This document shows, piece by piece, positions 18,954 through 28,365 of a stretch of 64,000 nucleotides of DNA (position 1 is its first letter; every line of letters starts with the position of its first letter). The DNA is from Olavius algarvensis spirochete endosymbiont (lineage in GTDB: Bacteria > Spirochaetota > Spirochaetia > DSM-2461): contig UWYT01000194.1 in NCBI GenBank assembly GCA_900608495.1, positions 57,517-121,516 on the forward strand. The letters run 5' to 3'. Under the pieces are notes generated by a model. It saw nothing but the letters and a program-made list of their open reading frames with translations. It had not been told where the DNA came from and ran no database searches. The position numbers and the translations under genes are program-made.

Positions 18954-21437
18954 ATGAAGAAAATCAGTTTGTCTGTATTTCTGGTAGCTTTTATCACCAC
19001 TGCATTAATCGCAGGTGGGAAAAAAGAAGATGGCGAACATCTACTCAAGATGGTTGCTTCGGGAAAGTCAGAGAAAATTAACAAAATGCTGAAGACTGGT
19101 ATGAATCTGGATACAACTGATGACAAGGGCCGTACCGCGCTTCATATCGCCGTGGAGACCGAGGCTCTCGATATCGTTTCACTGCTCATTTCCCAGGGTG
19201 CAGAAAAAAATATACAGGACAACCAGGGACGCACACCTCTATTAATTGCAGTGAATAATGACAATTTAGATACGATTCAGTTGCTAAGCGATGCGGGAGC
19301 CGATTTCTCGATTGTCGACAAAGAGGGTAATTCACCCGCCTCAGTCAGTCTTCTCAAACCAATAGATTTACTGCGACACCTGGTCAACGAAAAAAATGTC
19401 AATAATCCAGCCATCGACGGACAGCCATTGCTTCATACTACCGCAAGATTAGGATTGTATGATTATCTTGAGATTCTTCTCGATAAAGGCGCCGATACGA
19501 CATTAAGAGATAATCAGGGATTTTCGGCCTTGGATTCCGCGCTGACTCCGAAGGTGTCCTACGAACAGATTTTATCCGCAACAGCAATTATCAAAGCAGG
19601 TTCTCTCCCGCCTCAGAATGAAGACTGGCTATATATTCTTGAACCCGTCAGCACAAACAACCTGAATATTAGAAGCGAAGAAGGTGCTGCGGCTATGCAT
19701 CACGCCGCGGAACACAATCACATCGCAATGATTCAGTATTTAATCAGGAACGGCGCAGAAATCGAAACCAAAAATTTGCCGGGCGATACCGCTCTGCATA
19801 TAGCAATACGCAATGGCTATGGAACCGTTGCAAAACTGCTAATAGATGCAGGCGTTGACGTTGATGAAATAAACTACAGCGGTAACGCGCCTCTGCACGA
19901 TGCACAATTAACCGACGACAGGTATGCCCTAAGCTACATGCTGTTAAATGCCGGAGCGAATCCTGATATTAGAGATGCCGATGGCAACACCCCATTGCAT
20001 TTAGTCTCTATGCTTCATTCCGAAATAGCAATCGCCCGTCTTTTGCTGAATCGAGGAGCGCTCATTGGCCTTAGGAATAAAGAGGGCAGTACACCCCTGC
20101 TCCTAGCCGTGGAAGCTCGTGACAGAGAACTCTCAGAACTATTTATTGAAAACGGAGCAGATATTTTTGCCCGCAATAGCAAAGCTCTAACTCCGGCACA
20201 ACGTGCCTTAAGCTATGGAGTCGAATTCTCTTCATGGTTCTTCGCTGATACAGTGGTTGAAGAAGTGGACAACGTAGGACGGGGTGTACTGCATATGGCG
20301 GCAGCAATGCGGGTACCCAGTGAAATACTGGCAGTAGTGTTGAACACCAAGGTAAACCCCAATCTACGGGATTACAATGGCAATACGGCTCTACACTATG
20401 CCCTGGTGGACAAAAACATCCCGCTTGCCGTTACCTTGGTGAACTACGGTTCAAACGTATTCATTGAAAACAACGACGGAGAATCACCCTTGATTCATGC
20501 TTTCAACCACGGTCCGGAGTTCGCGAGTCAGTTTCTTATCAGAATACAGAAACCCATAGACAGGGAAGGAAACACACCCATTTTCCACGCAATACGATGG
20601 CAATATCCCGATGTCGTTCAAGCTATCTTAGACACCGACGAGGATACAACCCATCAAAATTTGCAGGGAAATACGATGCTTCATGAGGCTGCACATGCAG
20701 GATCCTCACAAATTGCCGTAATCCTGCTCAACGCCGGTGCAAACCCAAATGCGACCGACAATATTGATAGATCGCCGATTCACCACGCTGTAATCTGGGG
20801 AACTCTCAATATACTTAAGTTATGCGTGGAAAAAGGAGGCGATATCGACCTAAAAGACGCTGAAGGACAGACAGTTCTGCATATGGCAGCCTCTGCCGGG
20901 AATAACGAAATTCTAAGTTGGCTGCTTAGTTCCCAAGTAGGCTCCCAAATAGCGATTGACTCACGGGATAGCAAAGGGCAAACTGCTTTGTTTCTTGCCG
21001 CCAAATTCAACAAGCGGCGAGCCTGCTCAATATTGTTGGAAAATGGTGCAAATCTATTAACTCGGGACAGATTCGGTCGCACTGCGCTTCATGCAGCACT
21101 CGCGGCCCAGAGCATCGAATCTTCCAGAGTGCTCATTGAAGCGGGAGGAGATATGTTCGCCTTGGATTCAGCAGGCCAAACCCCATTCGATTTACTCATG
21201 ATAGGTGGGATGGAACTCTTATCAGGATTGATGGATCGGGAACTTCTCGATAATCAGGACAATATGGGAAATACCCTCCTACATCGAGCCATTCTATCTG
21301 ACGCAAGCGATAGCATAATCCATCTGCTCATAAGTAGCGGTGCCGACAAGGAAGCGAGGAATGCGGCAGGTGCAAGCCCCTTGGATCTCGCTCGGGAAAT
21401 GGGCAGAAAAACAATAATCCCTCTCTTGTCAATGTGA
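18954..21437 (+). CDS. Large exported ankyrin-repeat protein
   Basis: 827 residues from ATG 18954, which has AAGGAG ten bases upstream. A TTG eight codons earlier was rejected because the signal sequence starts at MKKISLSVFLVAFITT. After the signal peptide (probable cleavage near AGG or just after, with no lipobox Cys) nearly the whole protein is built of ankyrin repeats of about 33 residues, roughly twenty of them, many with G-x-TALHIA or G-x-TPLHLV cores, for example GRTALHIAVE, GNTPLHLVS, GNTALHYAL, GQTVLHMAAS and GRTALHAAL. Ankyrin arrays bind proteins. The partner is unknown, and the export signal suggests periplasmic action. The gene converges on the Bax-inhibitor-like gene nine bases away. 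Confidence 0.85.
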   Translation: MKKISLSVFLVAFITTALIAGGKKEDGEHLLKMVASGKSEKINKMLKTGMNLDTTDDKGRTALHIAVETEALDIVSLLISQGAEKNIQDNQGRTPLLIAVNNDNLDTIQLLSDAGADFSIVDKEGNSPASVSLLKPIDLLRHLVNEKNVNNPAIDGQPLLHTTARLGLYDYLEILLDKGADTTLRDNQGFSALDSALTPKVSYEQILSATAIIKAGSLPPQNEDWLYILEPVSTNNLNIRSEEGAAAMHHAAEHNHIAMIQYLIRNGAEIETKNLPGDTALHIAIRNGYGTVAKLLIDAGVDVDEINYSGNAPLHDAQLTDDRYALSYMLLNAGANPDIRDADGNTPLHLVSMLHSEIAIARLLLNRGALIGLRNKEGSTPLLLAVEARDRELSELFIENGADIFARNSKALTPAQRALSYGVEFSSWFFADTVVEEVDNVGRGVLHMAAAMRVPSEILAVVLNTKVNPNLRDYNGNTALHYALVDKNIPLAVTLVNYGSNVFIENNDGESPLIHAFNHGPEFASQFLIRIQKPIDREGNTPIFHAIRWQYPDVVQAILDTDEDTTHQNLQGNTMLHEAAHAGSSQIAVILLNAGANPNATDNIDRSPIHHAVIWGTLNILKLCVEKGGDIDLKDAEGQTVLHMAASAGNNEILSWLLSSQVGSQIAIDSRDSKGQTALFLAAKFNKRRACSILLENGANLLTRDRFGRTALHAALAAQSIESSRVLIEAGGDMFALDSAGQTPFDLLMIGGMELLSGLMDRELLDNQDNMGNTLLHRAILSDASDSIIHLLISSGADKEARNAAGASPLDLAREMGRKTIIPLLSM

Positions 21438-21446
21438 GTGTCTTCC

Positions 21447-22151
21447 CTACTTTCGTCGTCCAAGCAGACGAAGCAGAAAGAGAAACATATTGATGAAATC
21501 AAGATATAGCTTCAAGGCGCCAAGTATCGAAAGTCGTGTAAAATTCGATTCATCCACGCCCATGCTTGCATCATCACTCATTCGCTTAATCATCTGAGTA
21601 TCATAAGCAGTCAGAGCCGTGAACAGAACAACCCCTACTGCAGAATACAGAAATTGATAAGCTTCTCCACCAATAAACATCCCAACAGCACCAGCGATAA
21701 TCAAACCAATCAAACCCATGAAAAGATAATGACCCCAACCCGAAAGATCTCGCTTGGTAGTAAGTGCCCAAAGACTCATAATCGCAAACATGCTCGCGGA
21801 AACCGCAAAGGCCTGAAAAACTGCATACCGTGTATATACTATGAAGACAAACGAGCAGAACAAACCATTCAATACCGAATAAAGGAGAAAGGCACCGATT
21901 GCCCCCCTCACACTCATCTTCATAATATTTCTGCTGAGCGAAAATACCAATATCACGATTCCCAAAGACAGCAATAAAACAGGTGCTATTCCCCTGCCAT
22001 AGAGCAACTCCATAAAACCGGGAGAACTAGAAATCCACCAAGCTACAATCGCCGTAAAGGAAAGTCCGAGAGTCATCCACATGTAGACATTCCGCAAAAT
22101 CGTCCGGTGCCGTAAACGCACTCCGGCGGCAGGCAAACTTGAATCAATCAT
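21447..22151 (-). CDS. Bax inhibitor-1 family membrane protein
   Basis: 234 residues with seven hydrophobic segments, the standard size and topology of bacterial BI-1/YccA-type proteins, some of which are pH-dependent calcium leak channels or FtsH partners. The conserved C-terminal signature is present as TALTAYDTQMIKRM followed by ILGALKLYLDFINMFLFLLRLLGRR. ATG 22151 is seven bases after GGAG. The gene is divergent from rpiB. The specific function in this organism is not known. Confidence 0.9.
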   Translation of the reverse strand: MIDSSLPAAGVRLRHRTILRNVYMWMTLGLSFTAIVAWWISSSPGFMELLYGRGIAPVLLLSLGIVILVFSLSRNIMKMSVRGAIGAFLLYSVLNGLFCSFVFIVYTRYAVFQAFAVSASMFAIMSLWALTTKRDLSGWGHYLFMGLIGLIIAGAVGMFIGGEAYQFLYSAVGVVLFTALTAYDTQMIKRMSDDASMGVDESNFTRLSILGALKLYLDFINMFLFLLRLLGRRK

Positions 22152-22266
22152 TTTGATTCTCCTTATCTAGACAACATACAGAGCAACAATACAAGTACAT
22201 ATGCAATTCAATCTAGCGCTTACTCATAAAAAAAAATATGATAGCGGAAGAAGGAATCAATCCCCT

Positions 22267-22725
22267 ATGAAAATAATAATTGCAAACGACCATGCGGCAG
22301 TATCCATCAAAAAAAAATTGCAAATCTGGCTCGATAAACGGGGTGATACCGTTGTTGACCTTGGAGTCGGCACCGACACCAAAGCCGATTATCCCGACAA
22401 GGCGATCGAGGCCACCAATCTCTTCCTTAAAGGCGGATATGATTACGGAATACTTTGTTGCGGCACAGGCATAGGTGTATCAATCACCGCCAACAAAGTT
22501 AGGGGGATACGCTGCGCCCTCCCGCAAAACTCCTACGCCGCGGCTATGGCCATCGAACACAACAACTGCCAGTTCATCGCATTCGGTGGGCGAATCGACT
22601 ATCAAGAACCCCCTGAAGATATACTAGATGCCTTTCTGAGCGCCAGATATCTGGGAACAGAGCGACACCAGCGTCGAATTGACAAAATAACGACCGCAGA
22701 ATCCATCCCTTTCTCATTGACTTAA
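22267..22725 (+). CDS. rpiB: Ribose-5-phosphate isomerase B (RpiB/LacAB family)
   Basis: 152 residues from ATG 22267. The reading frame is open from 22201, but the family N-terminus MKIIIANDHAA starts here and GAAGGA lies about 11 bases upstream. Conserved features are NDHAAVSIKKKL, DLGVGTDTKADYPDKA and the active-site segment GILCCGTGIGVSITANK (Cys 64/65). RpiB converts ribose-5-phosphate and ribulose-5-phosphate, which connects with the deoB pathway. The C-terminal ERHQRRIDKI is typical. The tRNA-Arg gene follows 31 bases downstream on the same strand. Confidence 0.95.
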   Translation: MKIIIANDHAAVSIKKKLQIWLDKRGDTVVDLGVGTDTKADYPDKAIEATNLFLKGGYDYGILCCGTGIGVSITANKVRGIRCALPQNSYAAAMAIEHNNCQFIAFGGRIDYQEPPEDILDAFLSARYLGTERHQRRIDKITTAESIPFSLT

Positions 22726-22756
22726 AAAACCTGCGCGGATACCTTTCTATCCTAAA

Positions 22757-22830
22757 GGTCGCTTAGCTCAGCTGGATAGAGCGTTGCCCTCCGGAGGCAA
22801 AGGTCAGAGGTTCGAATCCCCTAGCGATCA
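22757..22830 (+). tRNA. tRNA-Arg (anticodon CCG)
   Basis: A 74-base cloverleaf. The acceptor stem pairs GGTCGCT with AGCGATC, including one G-T pair, and the discriminator base is A. The D arm is AGCTCAGCTGGATAGAGC. The anticodon stem TTGCC/GGCAA encloses CTCCGGA, giving anticodon CCG, and the T arm contains GGTTCGAATCC. The 3' CCA is not encoded. Confidence 0.96.
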
Positions 22831-22859
22831 AGAAAGACTCCAAAAAACGCAGCTAGTGT

Positions 22860-24563
22860 CTAAAAAAGTGAAACCCCTCGTTTTGTTGTAGCAGCCCGTC
22901 TAGCCCTGGAACCCCACAGGAATCTTCCAAACAGTTCTTCCCGATAATCCAGTTCCCTTTCGAAGTACATCACATTCCAACTGGTAAGTCCAGCCAACTC
23001 CGCCGCCGCCACTCTTGCATCACTACTTCCCCCGCTCTCATCCACAAGACGATAATCCAATGCCCGCTTGCCAGACCAAACCCCCCCCGCAAGTTCATCC
23101 ACCTGTTTCTCAGAAAGCCCACGTTTCTCTGCAACGATTTGGCGAAAGAACTCATCAATATCCGAAACCGATAGCGAAATAAGCGAAGCGTATCTCTCAT
23201 CCAAACTTCTGCCGGGATGATTGCTCCCCGACCAACGAGTCGTGCCGAGTCCGTCCATTTTCACACCCAGCCACTTAGACAAAGCTTCTTCAAAGCTTAA
23301 AGCAATACTGAACACACCTATGGAGCCAGTAATAGTTTCAGGTCTGGTGACAATCAAGTCAGATTCAATTGCTATCCAGTAGGCTCCAGATGCGGCACTG
23401 TCGCCCAAAGACGCAACAACAGGTAAATTCCACTTTTCGCGGGTTTCCTCCACAGCCCGCCTAATCGATTCCCCGGCCCATACATCACCGCCGGTGCTGT
23501 CAATCCGCAATACAAGCGCCTTCACCTTAGGAGTATTCCGAGCTCTATCGATAGCATCAATCACATCGTTGCTTCCAGCAATACCAGCTCCCCCTTCCCC
23601 ATATACCAGAGGACCAACAACAGGGATAATCGCGATAACTGGCAAATGCCGTCGTCGTCTGTAATTTCGCAATACATAATCAACCGCATCAATCTGCTTA
23701 GGGTTCCCCAGAACTGCCTCCAAGCGGGCGGCCAACATCCCTCCCCTCTCAATCGCATCTACCAAACCCGCACGCAAAGCGGCATCAGCTCCATCTCCGT
23801 TTGACTCTGCAAGGTATTCATCGTAATTTTCTATCCATTCTGCGAGTTTACTCAGTTCCATTTCTCGGTTCTTTGCTACATCATTGAGCCACAGGTCCCA
23901 TAAGTCGCCAAATAGAAGTCCTTCATTCCTGCGCACGGCCTCCGACATTTCATCCAAAATCAGCCTTTCCGCCGCCGACTTTGTCTCTTCAGACCGAAAA
24001 AGTCGAACATCTACCCCAAAATTTTTCAATGCTTCACCCCAATAGGCTTGCCAATAACCATAACCCACCGGGCGAACCTCACCAAGGCGGTCCACAATAA
24101 TATAATCCGCTGCCGAAGCGATACGATATCTGCCATTATCAAAATAATCAGCACTGGCTAACACGGGTTTCCCACTCTCACGAAATTCCGCAATAGCATT
24201 GGAAAGCTCAGCTACAGCTGCATACCCAGCAGTCGACAACTCATTTAAATCCACCCAAAGTCCGACAATGCGTGAATCCACCACTCCCATCTCAATCGCG
24301 GAAACCAAATCATCGAGCAGAATCTCATCAGCAGCGGCATCGATAGGTATTCCCCTATAACTAATTGGAGAAGTGTAGGCATAAACAAGCCTTCCGACAG
24401 GTCTAACAACCAGTAGACTGCCCTTATCAATCCGCGGCGGCCTTTCACCCACAAAGCCCACGATCAGCAGAACAACGATTAGCCAGAAGAGCAAAGATAT
24501 AACCACCCTTCTAAACACGTCCATCGCGCGGCCAAATTTTCTCACAGCATTATTGAAACTCAT
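22860..24563 (-). CDS. sppA: Signal peptide peptidase SppA, long (tandem-domain) type
   Basis: 567 residues from ATG 24563, chosen over GTG/ATG codons further upstream because GGGGGT lies six bases before it and the N-terminal anchor follows directly. A membrane segment occupies roughly residues 20-42. Two ClpP/crotonase-like domains follow, as in the E. coli 67-kDa type: the catalytic Lys is in ETKSAAERL (about residue 194) and the nucleophilic Ser in GDSAASGAYWIA (about 390). GSIGVFSIALSFEEAL is also conserved. The enzyme degrades cleaved signal peptides in the membrane. A run of eight G on the coding strand interrupts codons near residue 493. Confidence 0.93.
   Translation of the reverse strand: MSFNNAVRKFGRAMDVFRRVVISLLFWLIVVLLIVGFVGERPPRIDKGSLLVVRPVGRLVYAYTSPISYRGIPIDAAADEILLDDLVSAIEMGVVDSRIVGLWVDLNELSTAGYAAVAELSNAIAEFRESGKPVLASADYFDNGRYRIASAADYIIVDRLGEVRPVGYGYWQAYWGEALKNFGVDVRLFRSEETKSAAERLILDEMSEAVRRNEGLLFGDLWDLWLNDVAKNREMELSKLAEWIENYDEYLAESNGDGADAALRAGLVDAIERGGMLAARLEAVLGNPKQIDAVDYVLRNYRRRRHLPVIAIIPVVGPLVYGEGGAGIAGSNDVIDAIDRARNTPKVKALVLRIDSTGGDVWAGESIRRAVEETREKWNLPVVASLGDSAASGAYWIAIESDLIVTRPETITGSIGVFSIALSFEEALSKWLGVKMDGLGTTRWSGSNHPGRSLDERYASLISLSVSDIDEFFRQIVAEKRGLSEKQVDELAGGVWSGKRALDYRLVDESGGSSDARVAAAELAGLTSWNVMYFERELDYREELFGRFLWGSRARRAATTKRGVSLF
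23081..23088 (-). repeat. G8 homopolymer tract inside sppA
   Basis: Eight consecutive G on the coding strand encode Gly-Gly within AGGVWSGKRAL. A slip of one base would shift the frame and remove about the last 75 residues, after the catalytic Ser and the second domain core. Confidence 0.55.
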
Positions 24564-24813
24564 TATTTTACCCCCAGTTTCGAACACTCACAAATCCAAC
24601 TACCATGGTTGCTCGTAATACCTTTTCAAACTTCTTTGAAACTCAATCCCAACTTGGGGATTCCAAGGCTTTGACGTCCATTTAAGAAACAAGCTTATGC
24701 AGAACTTTGAAAATGCACCCTCGTATGATACATGAAAGTTAAAAAGGGGAGAAGCAAGGCCCTCATCAGTCTGCTTCCCACAAATCATGAAATATACATT
24801 ATATATATATGTA

Positions 24814-25896
24814 ATGGCACAGAATTCGGTAAGAAAAATAATCCACATTGATATGGACGCCTTCTATGCCGCGATAGAACAACGCAATAATCCCAGACTC
24901 AAAGGGAAACCGGTTATTGTGGGAGGAGGACCTGGTCGTCGAGGTATCGTCGCAACATGTTCTTATGAAGCACGAGCATATGGCATTCATTCGGCAATGA
25001 GTTCATCGGAAGCCCTGAGGCGCGCCCCCCACGCAATATTCATTACCAATCCAAACTACAGTGAATATTGGAAAATATCAAAGCAAGTGCACTCCATATT
25101 TCGAGAAGTTACCGATATAATCGAACCCCTCTCACTTGATGAAGCATACCTCGATGTCAGTCAAAACAAATTCCATGAACCCTCGGCAACCTGTATTGCA
25201 CAGTGGATTCGACAAGAAATACTCAAAAGAACCCAACTGACAGCCTCCGCCGGGGTCTCTTTTAACAAATCTCTGGCAAAAATAGCCTCCGATTGGAATA
25301 AACCCGATGGTCTAACTGTAATCACACCACAAACGAAAGATTCTTTTCTAGCTCAGCTTCCAATCTCCAAGTTATGGGGGATTGGCAAGGTAACCAACGC
25401 CAAGATGGCGCGACTGGGTATTCACACCGGAGCGCAACTACGCGCCTTCTCCCTATGGAAGTTGATAGAATTTTTTGGGAACGCAGGTTATTGGTACTAT
25501 AATTGTTGTCGTGGAATCGATGAGCGAGACGTCGAAGTAACGCATATACGCAAGTCTCTTGGAAGGGAACGGACTTTCGAAGAAGATATAGGCGATCAAA
25601 AACAACTCTCAAGCATTCTCAAAGAATTATGCGCCAAAGTTTGGGAAAGGCTGGAAAAACTCGAACTTATTGGACGACGAGTAATTGTAAAAGTGAAATA
25701 CTACGATTTTAAATCCGCAAGCAAGAGCCACAGCTTCCCGAGCCCGATAGAGAACCTCAGGGATTTCATACACATAAGCACAAAGCTCCTAAGTGATTTT
25801 CAGATAAAGAGACGCCCTCTGCGTCTAATCGGAATAAGCATATCCCTTCTCACAGGCAGGAGCGAAAAAACCAAGCAATTGAATCTGAACTTTTAG
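24814..25896 (+). CDS. dinB: DNA polymerase IV
   Basis: 360 residues from ATG 24814. An ATG nine codons upstream (24787) is in frame, but the conserved region begins just after MAQNSVRK. Y-family features are HIDMDAFYAAIEQR (metal ligand Asp at 13) and SLDEAYLDVS (Asp-Glu near 109-110), then the palm/thumb sequence ASAGVSFNKSLAKIASDWNKPDG, WGIGKVT, and a little-finger domain. The last residues QLNLNF match the beta-clamp-binding consensus QLxLxF. DinB copies past lesions with low fidelity. No recognisable LexA-type box was found in the AT-rich upstream region. The 3' end overlaps the convergent TIGR03545-family gene by four bases. Confidence 0.94.
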   Translation: MAQNSVRKIIHIDMDAFYAAIEQRNNPRLKGKPVIVGGGPGRRGIVATCSYEARAYGIHSAMSSSEALRRAPHAIFITNPNYSEYWKISKQVHSIFREVTDIIEPLSLDEAYLDVSQNKFHEPSATCIAQWIRQEILKRTQLTASAGVSFNKSLAKIASDWNKPDGLTVITPQTKDSFLAQLPISKLWGIGKVTNAKMARLGIHTGAQLRAFSLWKLIEFFGNAGYWYYNCCRGIDERDVEVTHIRKSLGRERTFEEDIGDQKQLSSILKELCAKVWERLEKLELIGRRVIVKVKYYDFKSASKSHSFPSPIENLRDFIHISTKLLSDFQIKRRPLRLIGISISLLTGRSEKTKQLNLNF

Positions 25897-27632
25897 AACA
25901 GGGGCCTTAACCCTTCGAACAACTCAAGAGGTGAAAGAATTCCCCCAGTTGCCCGTTCCGTCCACTCGGAAATACTCTCATTTAAAATTACGTTCTGTGC
26001 AGCCAGTTGCTCAAGCGTCACATCCAGAAGTTCTTCCTGATCATTCCAATCGATTAACAAGGCATCCAAACTTTCTAAATCAATGTTCACTTCATCCAAC
26101 AACAGCCGCCGAGCATTCTCCTTACTCTCTAAAAGAAGCGTATCGGAAAGCAGAACAACCCAATCCTGAAGATACTCTTCAACCACGGAAACCGCGAATT
26201 CGAAGTTACTTTCGCCAAACTGTGCCTCGAATTGAAAACCTAAGGGCGGCGAAGATTCTTGAACAAAAGAAAAAAATCCCTCGCCTTCAAATTCCTTCCA
26301 ATCAGTTAAGCGGGCAAGTCCCGCTATTTTCAGATTAACCTCCGGAGTCCGTGAAGCAGATACATCCATACTTGCTCCAATCAACCCCCCAATGCCATTC
26401 TTCCTGCCGTTTCTATTCTCATAGTTTATAAACCAGTCCCAACCATCAAAATCAACTCTACCCGACATCAGATTGTCCGCCCCAATTCTATCGTCGACAG
26501 TGATATCCACCGTAAGCGCATCCAATCTCTCAAGTTCGTCTATTTCCATCAGAAGCTGCGAAGGCATTCCCGCCAGGTCGTGGTCGATCCCAATGTTTGC
26601 GCCCACAATATGAATACCCTCTCCGGCGATTTCCAAGGTTTCCATACTAAATCTAGGTGGCAGACGCACAGGGAATTGAACAATGCGGCCTCGTTTCATT
26701 CGCCCCTTCTTCCTGGTTTTATCCTGTCCTCGGCGTACTTCAAGGAAATCAGTAAGAGAGGAAGCAACTTGGCGATAGGCACCACCAAGCCTGGGACCAA
26801 ACAACTCGTCGATGGCCGAATGCAGCCAAAGATTGAGTATCTCTGCATCCAATCTAAAAGTCTTCTCAATCAAGTTTAAATCACGCTCTATGGCTGCCTT
26901 GGCGCGCTCGAATGCGCCCGTGACATCCCTTATCGCGGCATCCAAATCGCGTTTATAAGTTTCGAGCAATGTTATAGTTGAGTTTATTTCCACGGCTATG
27001 TCGTTCCCCTCCTCAACTCTCGCGATCCACCCATCTACAGACTCAGGTAAGGGTTCGGTGACAAGTGCATACACGCGCTCACTCAGGCTCTTTGCCGAGG
27101 CAATATCCTTATCTATCCTCAAAACCCAACCATCATACTCAGTCTCATAGGATTCTCTAAGCGACTTAACTAAATTTACAGCTTCATTGGGGATTGCATC
27201 GCTCGGCATCCAGTTCGTTCCCGAAAATTTGCCAGTATCACTTAGTTCAATCCTGGTTTCAGCAGTTGGATAAACAGCGGGAGTTTTCCTTGCAACATCA
27301 ATCGCGCCCGTGCCCCGCAATTCCTTGAGTACGAAGCGCCTGAAGGACAATGCGTGCCAACTCACATCACTCACAATATTTTGTACTTGCCAGCGGTCCA
27401 GCATCGGATCCGATTTGGAAGCAAATCCCAAACGATCCAGGCTAATTCGCGCCGCAAGGGGCGCAATATCGAGCCCCTCAACCGTAACATCAGTTTTGCT
27501 AAGCGTTTCCAGAAGTTTCTCAAGTTGCCGCGCCGCGAGTTTATCTAGAAACAATGTATTGAAGAGAATAAGCAGACCAATTATAACGGCGACAAAAGCA
27601 ATCCGAAACACATTGGGTTCACTCTTAGTCAT
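25893..27632 (-). CDS. TIGR03545-family membrane-anchored protein of unknown function
   Basis: 579 residues. A single N-terminal membrane segment (FRIAFVAVIIGLLILFNTLFL, split by me at residues 9-29) is followed by a large extracytoplasmic region with AsmA-like phrasing (VTVEGLDIAPLAARISLDRLGF), a helical stretch around residues 180-270 and a beta-rich C-terminal half. This matches my recollection of the TIGR03545 family, found in spirochaetes and some gammaproteobacteria and normally next to a TIGR03546 gene, as here. ATG 27632 overlaps the upstream 69-residue frame by four bases. Function is unknown. A role in envelope lipid handling is only a guess from AsmA resemblance. Confidence 0.75.
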   Translation of the reverse strand: MTKSEPNVFRIAFVAVIIGLLILFNTLFLDKLAARQLEKLLETLSKTDVTVEGLDIAPLAARISLDRLGFASKSDPMLDRWQVQNIVSDVSWHALSFRRFVLKELRGTGAIDVARKTPAVYPTAETRIELSDTGKFSGTNWMPSDAIPNEAVNLVKSLRESYETEYDGWVLRIDKDIASAKSLSERVYALVTEPLPESVDGWIARVEEGNDIAVEINSTITLLETYKRDLDAAIRDVTGAFERAKAAIERDLNLIEKTFRLDAEILNLWLHSAIDELFGPRLGGAYRQVASSLTDFLEVRRGQDKTRKKGRMKRGRIVQFPVRLPPRFSMETLEIAGEGIHIVGANIGIDHDLAGMPSQLLMEIDELERLDALTVDITVDDRIGADNLMSGRVDFDGWDWFINYENRNGRKNGIGGLIGASMDVSASRTPEVNLKIAGLARLTDWKEFEGEGFFSFVQESSPPLGFQFEAQFGESNFEFAVSVVEEYLQDWVVLLSDTLLLESKENARRLLLDEVNIDLESLDALLIDWNDQEELLDVTLEQLAAQNVILNESISEWTERATGGILSPLELFEGLRPLF

Positions 27633-27838
27633 AAGGATTTCTTCATGAACGTCGCGGCAAACTCGGCGGTTTTTCGATCCACAAAAGAGTTTTGATAATG
27701 GTATTCCTCGCCGGGAGAAAAAACGGATTTCAGCAAGCTAAGTTCAACCCTGTCGAGAAGTATCTTAAACGCTGTTCTATATCTGCGCCTATTTAGCAGT
27801 CTGCGAAAGCACAATGGAATTTGCATCCTCTTGCTCAC
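27629..27838 (-). CDS. 69-residue protein coupled between TIGR03546 and TIGR03545 genes
   Basis: A short frame whose ATG overlaps the TIGR03546-family stop by four bases and whose stop overlaps the TIGR03545-family start by four bases. This double ATGA-type arrangement strongly suggests that it is translated. The product starts MSKRMQIPLCFRRLLNRRRYR, is basic in its N-terminal third and has no membrane segment or signal peptide. The central part (LLDRVELSLLKSVF) could be an amphipathic helix. I recognise no family. Confidence 0.6.
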   Translation of the reverse strand: MSKRMQIPLCFRRLLNRRRYRTAFKILLDRVELSLLKSVFSPGEEYHYQNSFVDRKTAEFAATFMKKSL

Positions 27839-28365
27839 AGATACTCATCAACAGTCTTGGTTTCAGCAAGCGTTGTATCAAGTTTGCCAAATAGAGGTAT
27901 CTTTGAACCTAAAAATCGAAAAACCGCCTTCACCTTCGCGGCAACAAACTTTCTATAAAAAATTACAAGGAGCAAGCAGATCAAGAAAAACAGTGGCCAT
28001 CCAGCAATTCCCATGAAAAGACCACCGAACACAAAGGAATCGTCCAAACGAAACCAGCCAACAACGGGAATACTCAGGAAGCGTCCCATCGGTTCGTACA
28101 AAAAATCCCTTGTCAGAAGGTGATAGCCCAGGCGCTCTGTATAAGGATCTACCAAACCAACAAACGTTCGGCCTAAAATCATGGTACCAATCAAGGCTGC
28201 TTGATTTATCCTAACAAGCATAAGCGGTATGAAGAACAAAAACCAAAGCAAAGTCGCACCGGGAATCAATACCAAAGTTAAGCCGGAAGCCATTGAGAAA
28301 GCGATAATCCAAGACTTTCTGTATGCCGAAATAGTTTTGAAAAATCGGGCGATAGTCAAAAACAT
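27835..28365 (-). CDS. TIGR03546-family (DUF2062-like) membrane protein
   Basis: 176 residues with four to five hydrophobic segments. Key stretches are ALGLIPG-like SGLTLVLIPGATLLWFLFF, then LVRINQAALIGTMILGR and FLSIPVVGWFRLDDSFVFGG, typical of the DUF2062-related family that accompanies TIGR03545 proteins. It is the first gene of a three-gene overlapping unit. ATG 28365 has no strong ribosome binding site in view. Function is unknown. Confidence 0.75.
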   Translation of the reverse strand: MFLTIARFFKTISAYRKSWIIAFSMASGLTLVLIPGATLLWFLFFIPLMLVRINQAALIGTMILGRTFVGLVDPYTERLGYHLLTRDFLYEPMGRFLSIPVVGWFRLDDSFVFGGLFMGIAGWPLFFLICLLLVIFYRKFVAAKVKAVFRFLGSKIPLFGKLDTTLAETKTVDEYL

